In this document: in pieces, positions 6,484 through 10,653 of the stretch
Layout: each line of letters begins with the position of its first letter
Position numbering within the stretch: the stretch's first letter is position 1
Assembly (NCBI GenBank): GCA_023396795.1
Contig: JAEWUY010000065.1
Location: 1 to 10,653, forward strand
DNA: 10,653 bases
From: Bacillota bacterium
GTDB taxonomy: Bacteria > Bacillota_I > Bacilli_A > RFN20 > CAG-826
Direction: 5' to 3'
Notes under the pieces: model-generated
What the model was told of the DNA's origin: nothing
Databases searched by the model: none
Seen by the model: the letters and a program-made list of their open reading frames with translations, nothing else
Translations under genes and position numbers: made by a program

Positions 6484-7773
6484 ATGAAAATATCGGACAT
6501 CGTATATAAAAGTTACGACGAAGTTAAGGCTATGCCTCGTTTCGATTTTAAGAAAAAAACCCGCAAGCCTAGTAACTTATTAAAACCTTTGATGCTTTTA
6601 CTATGCTTACCAGAATACTTAAAAAGAAAAAGTAAAGTTACCAAGATTGATATGAAAGGTCTCAAACCGCCTTTTTTCATGTTATGCAATCACAATTCGT
6701 TTTTTGATTTCAAAGTGGCAACGATGACTCTTTTTCCAAAAGTCGGCTGCAATGTGGTGGCGATTGATGGTTTTATCAATCGTGAAGGTTTATTAAGAAA
6801 TTGTGGCTGCATTGGTAAAAGGAAATTCACTAATGATCCGGAATTGATATTTAATATCAAGCACATTCTAAGGAATAAAAAAGGGTTCGTCTCGATTTAT
6901 CCCGAGGCTCGTTATTCACTAGTGGGTACTAACTCGCCCCTTCCTGAATCACTTGGCAAAATGGCAAAGATGTTCGAAGTCCCGGTTGTGGTCCTTAATA
7001 GCCACGGCCATCATCTTGCCCAACCTGTTTGGAATCTCCGAAGTCGCAAAAACCGGACCGAATCAACTTTAACCAAAATATTGACTGTTGAAGACTTAAA
7101 ATCTTTAAGCGTTGACGAGATTAACGAAAAAGTGCAACAGGCCTTCGTCTATGATGACTATGCGTGGCAAAAAGCAAACAAAATTAAAATCACCGAATCA
7201 TTTCGAGCCGAAGGTTTGCATTTGCCTCTTTATAAGTGTCCTATATGTGGCAGTGAGCATGATATGAATTCAAAAGGTGCCGACTTATTTTGCGAAAACT
7301 GTAAAACGACTTGGCATATGAGTGAATATGGTGAACTGGAGTGCGAGAAAAAGTCATTTACGCACATTCCTGAATGGTTTGAATGGCAAAGAGCGCAAGT
7401 TAATAAAGAAATTCGTTCTGGTAAATATCACTATGAAGAGGAAGTCATGATTGATTCTCTTCCCAATGCCACCGGTTTTTATCGCTTGGGTAAAGGAAAA
7501 CTAATCCATACGAGCGAAGGTTTTCAATTACTTGGTGATTTTGCTCCTGGTTTTGAAGTCGTTAAAAAGCCCCTTGAAAACTTTGGTATTCATATTGAAT
7601 ACAATTATTTTGGCAAAGGTCATTGTGTAAGTTTTTCAACGAGCAATGATACTTACTACATTTATCCAATCGATCAAAAACAATCAGTGACGAAACTGCA
7701 TTTTGCGGCCGAAGAACTTTATAAGATTACAAAAGAAAATATGGCGAAAGAAAAAGAATCGCAATTAATGTAA
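6484..7773 (+). CDS. PlsC-like lysophospholipid acyltransferase with zinc-ribbon extension
   Basis: The N-terminal half is a PlsC/AGPAT-type glycerolipid acyltransferase, a family that transfers acyl groups to lysophosphatidate or related lipids at the membrane. The catalytic HX4D motif is NHNSFFD (His70, Asp75). The motif-III equivalent is YPEAR (Pro140-Glu141), followed by the VPVVVLNSHG strand. A hydrophobic stretch near residues 31-42 may anchor it. About residues 251-280 form a zinc ribbon with CPIC (Cys252, Cys255) and CENC (Cys270, Cys273). A further 150 residues follow that I do not recognise. At 429 residues it is much longer than a plain PlsC (about 200-250). The start is supported by GGAG at 6472-6475, eight bases before the ATG. 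The stop TAA shares its last A with the next ATG, so the pair is translationally coupled. The acyl acceptor is unknown. Confidence 0.85.
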   Translation: MKISDIVYKSYDEVKAMPRFDFKKKTRKPSNLLKPLMLLLCLPEYLKRKSKVTKIDMKGLKPPFFMLCNHNSFFDFKVATMTLFPKVGCNVVAIDGFINREGLLRNCGCIGKRKFTNDPELIFNIKHILRNKKGFVSIYPEARYSLVGTNSPLPESLGKMAKMFEVPVVVLNSHGHHLAQPVWNLRSRKNRTESTLTKILTVEDLKSLSVDEINEKVQQAFVYDDYAWQKANKIKITESFRAEGLHLPLYKCPICGSEHDMNSKGADLFCENCKTTWHMSEYGELECEKKSFTHIPEWFEWQRAQVNKEIRSGKYHYEEEVMIDSLPNATGFYRLGKGKLIHTSEGFQLLGDFAPGFEVVKKPLENFGIHIEYNYFGKGHCVSFSTSNDTYYIYPIDQKQSVTKLHFAAEELYKITKENMAKEKESQLM

Positions 7774-8870
7774 TGAAATCATTTATTTATCCCGATTATC
7801 AAAATTCAATTTTGAACGTCTCCAACTCGCTTCTTAAACATTACGGCGCCCCGACTCATTATAATGGTCAAGCTGATTTAGACGCTATTTTAGCTAAAAA
7901 ATACAAGCATATCGCCGTCTTTTTAATTGACGCTATGGGGGCGAAAATCATTGATAAACATCTTAAAGAAGATGCTTTTTTCCGAACTCATAATCTAAAA
8001 ACCATTACAACCGTGTGTCCATCAACAACTTCGGCGGCTACGACTGCTTTTCTTTCCGGAGTATCTCCTTTACAAAGCGGATGGTTTGGTTGGCAACAAT
8101 ATTTTGATAAGTATAAACGCCACGTCATTCTTTTTAAGAATGAAGATTATTACACTGGCGAACCGCTCAACATTAAGGTTTTAAGAGATGATTTACCTTA
8201 TGAAAACATTTTTTCGCAAATTCAAAGAGTTAACGCGGATGTTCGAACATACACTAGTATTTTTGAAGACCGTAAAAGAAAATTTCTCCGTCTTAACGAA
8301 TTAGTGAGGTTGGTAAAACATAATTTTCGTAAAGATGAGCAAAACTTTACTTATGCTTATTACACCGAACTAGATTCTTTAATGCACGAAGTCGGGCCTT
8401 CACATCGAAAGTCAGGGAGACTTCTAAAACGCATTGAGCGACGCATCGCTTCTTTAAAAAGAAGAATGAAAGACGATTGCTTAGTCATTGTTATCGCCGA
8501 TCACGGTCAAATCGAGATTGAAGACTATAACATTTTTGACCATAAAGACCTCTTGGCAACAATCTCCGGCAAGCCATCAATCGAAGGCAGGTTTACTTCG
8601 CTTAATGTCATCGATGAAGTAGGCTTTAAAAAGTACTATGAAGGTAACATGACGGACTTTTTTGACTTGTATACTAAAGAAGAGATTCTGAGCAAGCATT
8701 TCTTTGGACTAGAAGATAATAGTAAATACGAAAATTTCTTTGGTAATTACTTCCTACTAGCGAAAGATAAGTATGCGCTTAGCTACCACGAAGAACCCAT
8801 TAATTCTCATGTTGGACATCACGCAGGTTTGACTGAAGAAGAGATGACGATACCTTTAATTGTCTTTTAG
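7773..8870 (+). CDS. Alkaline-phosphatase-superfamily phosphodiesterase/phosphatase
   Basis: This 365-residue protein fits the type I phosphodiesterase/nucleotide pyrophosphatase branch of the alkaline phosphatase superfamily, two-metal phosphoester hydrolases. Metal and catalytic features appear in order: Asp53 in FLIDAMG; the nucleophile loop CPSTTSAATTAFLSG, where Thr86 aligns with the NPP nucleophile; Asp201 and His205 in ELDSLMHEVGPS; Asp243-His244 in ADHGQ; and a late His in SHVGHHAG (346-350), followed by EEMTIPLIVF. There is no signal peptide or membrane segment, so it is probably cytoplasmic. The ATG overlaps the preceding stop by one base (TAATG), so it is made together with the acyltransferase and may act on a phospho-lipid intermediate; that substrate link is inference. 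A PglZ-like or phosphoglycerate-mutase-like member is an alternative. Confidence 0.85.
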   Translation: MKSFIYPDYQNSILNVSNSLLKHYGAPTHYNGQADLDAILAKKYKHIAVFLIDAMGAKIIDKHLKEDAFFRTHNLKTITTVCPSTTSAATTAFLSGVSPLQSGWFGWQQYFDKYKRHVILFKNEDYYTGEPLNIKVLRDDLPYENIFSQIQRVNADVRTYTSIFEDRKRKFLRLNELVRLVKHNFRKDEQNFTYAYYTELDSLMHEVGPSHRKSGRLLKRIERRIASLKRRMKDDCLVIVIADHGQIEIEDYNIFDHKDLLATISGKPSIEGRFTSLNVIDEVGFKKYYEGNMTDFFDLYTKEEILSKHFFGLEDNSKYENFFGNYFLLAKDKYALSYHEEPINSHVGHHAGLTEEEMTIPLIVF

Positions 8871-8937
8871 AATGTTAGGCTTGATATTTAAGGACAAATA
8901 TTAGAAGATATTAATGCTGTCTTTTCTAAGACGACAT

Positions 8938-9011
8938 GCCCCCTTAGTTAAGTGGCATAACGGATCCATGGTAAGGATCTATTGGTAGTTCGATTCTGCC
9001 AGGGGGCACCA
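8938..9011 (+). tRNA. tRNA-Thr (anticodon GGU)
   Basis: The cloverleaf is complete: acceptor GCCCCCT/AGGGGGC (8938-8944 with 9001-9007), D arm GTTA/TAAC, anticodon stem GATCC/GGATC with loop ATGGTAA giving anticodon GGT, and T arm GGTAG/CTGCC with loop TTCGATT. The discriminator is A and CCA is encoded (9009-9011). Length is 74 nt. No clear promoter lies in the 67 bp after the phosphodiesterase gene, so it may be read from upstream. No terminator is visible before the insertion sequence starting 13 bp downstream. Confidence 0.95.
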
Positions 9012-9024
9012 TAAGTCTTGAAAC

Positions 9025-9045
9025 TGTTCCCATATTTTGTACCGA
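9025..9045 (+). repeat. Left terminal inverted repeat of the IS
   Basis: Aligned without gaps to the reverse complement of 10491-10511, 17 of 21 positions match: TGTTCC, then T and TTTTG, then ACCGA. Mismatches are at repeat positions 7, 8, 10 and 16. Confidence 0.8.
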
Positions 9046-9068
9046 GGAAAGGTACAATATAAGGGGAC
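9026..9068 (+). promoter_or_regulatory. Left-end hairpin that buries the orfA ribosome binding site
   Basis: In RNA, 9026-9043 can pair with 9051-9068: 18 opposed positions with 16 pairs (one G-U) and mismatches only at 9032/9062 and 9036/9058, closing a 7-nt loop (9044-9050). AAA 9021-9023 can add pairs with TTT 9071-9073. The orfA ribosome binding site AAGGGG (9061-9066) is inside the 3' arm. Only transcripts entering from outside the element carry the 5' arm. RBS-burying hairpins that block translation of read-through transcripts are known for IS10, IS50 and IS200. The -10-like TACAAT (9053-9058) is also in the 3' arm. Confidence 0.6.
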
Positions 9069-9075
9069 TTTTTTC

Positions 9076-9576
9076 ATGAAATTCACACTACAAGAAAAGC
9101 TAAAATTCGCTAGAATTCATTTTGATGACGGCCTTCCCTTCTCTGAAATATCTAAAAAATATCATATAGAGATTACGGGACTGAAGTATGCCTGTAGACT
9201 TTATGAACGATGGGGCTCAAAAGCTTTTAAAGAAGACAATCAAAGAAGAAAATATGCGAGGGAAACAAAACTCCGGGCCATTTACGATATGGAAATGAAT
9301 AATAAAACGTATCGAGATATCGGAATCGAACTGATGATGACGAATGCTAATATCGTCAGGGACTGGTATCAAAAATATAAAAGTGAAGGGGAAGCGGCCA
9401 TTCAAGATACATTCGCAAGAGAGGCCTACAAGCATCACGACGATAAGGTCTTGGAAAAGGAATACAAGAAGCTGCTTCAAGATCTTGAATACACGAAAGC
9501 CGAGAACGAATACTTAAAAAAATCGTACGCCCTAATTCTAAAGAGAAGCAAACCACAAAGGAAAAAGTCAAAGTAG
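9076..9576 (+). CDS. IS3-family OrfA (helix-turn-helix DNA-binding protein)
   Basis: OrfA recognises the element's ends and regulates transposition. In IS3 elements it is also the N-terminal part of the OrfAB transposase made by frameshifting. The 166-residue product has a helix-turn-helix of the LKFARIHFDDGLPFSEISKKYHIE type at the N-terminus, a second one around residues 65-100 (KTYRDIGIELMMTNANIVRDWYQKY), and a C-terminal leucine-zipper-like coiled coil (about 125-150). I start it at ATG 9076 because AAGGGG (9061-9066) is nine bases upstream; an upstream in-frame TTG (9037) lies inside the terminal repeat. It ends with a lysine-rich tail in the 0 frame. Confidence 0.88.
   Translation: MKFTLQEKLKFARIHFDDGLPFSEISKKYHIEITGLKYACRLYERWGSKAFKEDNQRRKYARETKLRAIYDMEMNNKTYRDIGIELMMTNANIVRDWYQKYKSEGEAAIQDTFAREAYKHHDDKVLEKEYKKLLQDLEYTKAENEYLKKSYALILKRSKPQRKKSK
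9516..9522 (+). other. Programmed -1 frameshift site (A AAA AAA)
   Basis: A run of seven A is in the correct register in orfA (TTA AAA AAA TCG), a canonical slippery heptamer. After slipping, reading continues at 9522 as ATC GTA CGC and stays open through orfB to 10466. No strong downstream stem or close upstream Shine-Dalgarno stimulator is obvious. Confidence 0.75.
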
Positions 9577-10466
9577 TTTGGGAACTTAGGGAGAAGTATC
9601 CACTTCACATTCTTCTCAAAATTGCGATTCTAAATAAGAGTACGTATTTTTATGCGATTAAGAATTTTAACTATAAAGATAACAAAGATGCCGAGTTAGA
9701 AGATCGCATCAGAACGATTTTCGAACATAATCACCGAAAATACGGAAGGCCGCGCATTGTTTTGGAACTCAAAAGACAAGGTTTTGTTATTAATAACAAG
9801 AAAGTAAGAAGAATAATGTTGAAGCTCGGACTATCCGCCACGCAAAGAAAGAGGGCCTATCGTTCATATAAAGGACAAATCGGAAAGATCTGCCGCAACC
9901 AACTTCTTATCAAGAAATATAATGACAAGAGCAATGTCTACTTCTATGAAAGGAATTTTGGGGCCACAAGACCTTATGAGATTTTAGGAACAGACGTTAC
10001 TCAATTTCAGATAAGCGCCGGGAAGTTGTATCTCTCGCCGATTATCGATTTCTATACCAGAGAAATTCTTGGCTACGACATTTCGGACAGTCCGAATTAC
10101 GCGCAGATCAGAAGAATGGTGAGCATGATGATTAATAATCACGGTGAATCATTCAAAGACTCGATTCTTCATAGTGATCAAGGCTATCAGTATCAAATGA
10201 AGGCCTATCAAAAACTGTTGAAGAATCATGGATTAATCCAGTCGATGTCAAGAAAAGGCAACTGTCTGGATAACTCTCCGACCGAAAACTTCTTCGGGAG
10301 ACTCAAGACCGAAATATTCTATGACCAGGAATACGAATATAAGTCGCTAAATGAACTGAAAAGGGCAATCGAAAGTTACATCAAGTATTACAACGAAGAA
10401 CGCATCGTCGTAAGGTTCGGTGATTCTCCGTCAAATGTCAGACTTACAAGGAGGACCGCTAGTTGA
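9522..10466 (+). CDS. IS3-family OrfB, DDE transposase catalytic part (frameshifted)
   Basis: This is the catalytic half of the OrfAB transposase, expressed by -1 slippage from orfA; the fusion would be 463 residues. After the slip the frame is open with no stop and begins with the family stretch ELREKYPLHILLKIAILNKS (from 9582), followed by a YGRPRI helix-turn-helix-like segment. The rve integrase core has all three acidic residues: Asp in GTDVTQF (codon 9993-9995), Asp in HSDQGYQ (10176-10178) and Glu in PTENFFGRLK (10284-10286), with exactly 35 residues between the second Asp and the Glu. The first in-frame start-type codon (TTG 9762) would drop a conserved N-terminal part, so independent initiation is unlikely to give full OrfB. 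The end is a normal TGA. Confidence 0.9.
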   Translation: MVRPNSKEKQTTKEKVKVVWELREKYPLHILLKIAILNKSTYFYAIKNFNYKDNKDAELEDRIRTIFEHNHRKYGRPRIVLELKRQGFVINNKKVRRIMLKLGLSATQRKRAYRSYKGQIGKICRNQLLIKKYNDKSNVYFYERNFGATRPYEILGTDVTQFQISAGKLYLSPIIDFYTREILGYDISDSPNYAQIRRMVSMMINNHGESFKDSILHSDQGYQYQMKAYQKLLKNHGLIQSMSRKGNCLDNSPTENFFGRLKTEIFYDQEYEYKSLNELKRAIESYIKYYNEERIVVRFGDSPSNVRLTRRTAS

Positions 10467-10490
10467 TATAATGGTGCTGTTATTAAATAG

Positions 10491-10511
10491 TCGGTCCAAA
10501 AAACCGGAACA
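10491..10511 (+). repeat. Right terminal inverted repeat of the IS
   Basis: The partner of the left repeat, reading TCGGTCC, six A, CCGGAACA; 17 of 21 positions match in inverted orientation. It begins 24 bases after the orfB stop. Its GGTCCA core also matches, inverted, the TGGACC core of the second element's left end. Confidence 0.8.
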
Positions 10512-10527
10512 ACATCAGATGAAATTC

Positions 10528-10569
10528 CCCCCATTTATTGGACCAAAATCCGGTTACAATAAAAGGGGG
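10528..10569 (+). promoter_or_regulatory. Left-end hairpin of the second IS
   Basis: 10528-10544 pairs with 10552-10569, with one A/A mismatch (10533/10564), one bulged A (10556) and one G-U pair, closing a 7-nt loop (10545-10551). GAAA 10521-10524 can add pairs with TTTC 10572-10575. The ribosome binding site AAGGGGG (10563-10569) is in the 3' arm, as in the first element, though the sequence differs. Confidence 0.55.
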
Positions 10570-10577
10570 TTTTTCTT

Positions 10578-10653
10578 ATGAAACTAACCATGGACACAAA
10601 GCTGAAGATGATAAAAGAGTATCTTGATGAGCAGGTTCCAATGACCAAGCTTG
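10578..10653 (+). CDS. IS3-family OrfA of the second element, 5' part
   Basis: The first 25 codons are visible and read MKLTMDTKLKMIKEYLDEQ and onward. This matches the start of the upstream OrfA in layout (a short lead, then a lysine-rich first helix of a helix-turn-helix). AAGGGGG at 10563-10569 is eight bases before the ATG. The gene continues past the window end. Identification rests on the shared left-end structure more than on these few residues. Confidence 0.65.
   Translation, partial: MKLTMDTKLKMIKEYLDEQVPMTKL

Larger units (their letters stand above)
9025..10511 (+). mobile_element. IS3-family insertion sequence (IS150-group-like), complete
   Basis: This 1487-bp element is bounded by 21-bp imperfect inverted repeats that begin TGTTCC and end GGAACA. 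It encodes orfA and orfB in -1 register with an A7 slippery site, and OrfB keeps the complete DD(35)E triad, so it looks intact and possibly active. Length, TG...CA ends and gene layout match the IS3 family. I find no 3-5-bp target duplication: bases before the left end are GAAAC and bases after the right end are ACATC. AGA and AGG arginine codons are much commoner than in the neighbouring genes, which use mostly CGN; this suggests acquisition from elsewhere. Confidence 0.9.
10526..10653 (+). mobile_element. Second IS3-family element, left end only
   Basis: A second element in the same orientation runs off the window. Its left end aligns with that of the first (TGGACC versus TGTACC, then TACAATA and AAGGGG, then an ATG), but the sequence differs clearly, so it is a relative and not a second copy. 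The boundary at 10526 comes from aligning the two left ends. It lacks the expected TG start; TG at 10520 is an alternative. Spacing to the first element is about 14 bp (8 bp with the alternative). Confidence 0.65.

Noticed and set aside
8919..8932. Hairpin GTCTT-TTCT-AAGAC before tRNA-Thr as a terminator
   Set aside because: It has only five pairs and no T-run follows. It would also cut transcription just before the tRNA, for which I see no separate promoter.
9037..9075. Upstream TTG start for IS orfA
   Set aside because: It lies inside the terminal inverted repeat and hairpin and has no upstream ribosome binding site. ATG 9076 has AAGGGG at the right distance.
9762..10466. OrfB as an independent gene starting at TTG 9762
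   Set aside because: The frame is open and conserved for 80 codons upstream, back to the slippery site, which fits frameshift expression and not internal initiation.
9038..10498. Shorter IS boundaries using only TGTACCGA and TCGGTCCA as ends
   Set aside because: Extending outward gives a gap-free 17/21 inverted match that starts with TG and ends with CA, which fits the IS3 family better.
9012..10520. Target-site duplication around the IS
   Set aside because: Flanks of 3, 4 and 5 bp do not match (GAAAC before, ACATC after), so none is claimed.
1..10653. UGA read as tryptophan (Mycoplasma-type code)
   Set aside because: Tryptophans are TGG in all host genes checked, and TGA acts as a stop at the end of orfB.
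1..10653. CRISPR array, toxin-antitoxin pair or phage defence operon
   Set aside because: No regularly spaced direct repeats and no cas, toxin or defence motifs were seen. The only accessory DNA recognised is the IS tandem.

Overview
The window is AT-rich, Bacillota-like DNA with every gene on the + strand. TTG starts with Shine-Dalgarno boosts, intrinsic terminators, encoded CCA on both tRNAs and the protein families present suggest a gut-type Bacilli, Erysipelotrichia or Acholeplasma relative. Trp is TGG throughout and TGA is used as a stop, so I see no sign of the Mycoplasma UGA-Trp code. The genus cannot be named from this window.

Positions 1-5005 hold a tightly packed, probably polycistronic run: the 3' part of a galactokinase (galK), two membrane proteins (the first resembling YwaF/TIGR02206, the second unrecognised), 4-alpha-glucanotransferase (malQ) and the ribosomal protein S12 methylthiotransferase (rimO). 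Genes overlap or abut. galK and malQ both feed sugars into glycolysis; rimO looks like a housekeeping passenger. After a 50-bp gap comes a stand-alone ATP-grasp ligase. Its 3' end forms half of an intrinsic terminator stem.

Positions 6251-6483 are a compact regulatory region. They carry a probable tRNA promoter, tRNA-Gln(CUG), a TTCG-loop terminator, an inverted repeat, a good sigma-A-like promoter, and an 18-bp palindrome covering the -10 and start region. This promoter drives a translationally coupled pair: a PlsC-like lysophospholipid acyltransferase fused to a zinc ribbon, and an alkaline-phosphatase-superfamily phosphodiesterase. A lipid-related role for the pair is inference. tRNA-Thr(GGU) follows.

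From 9025 the window is accessory DNA. A 1487-bp IS3-family (IS150-group-like) element has 21-bp imperfect terminal inverted repeats, an orfA/orfB pair in -1 register with an A7 slippery site, and a complete DD(35)E triad. It lies 13 bp after tRNA-Thr. A second, divergent element of the same kind begins about 14 bp beyond it in the same orientation and runs off the window. Both left ends can fold into the same long RNA hairpin that buries the orfA ribosome binding site, with compensatory changes between the two copies. This is the most interesting non-coding signal here. I saw no CRISPR array, defence system or obviously new multi-gene system.
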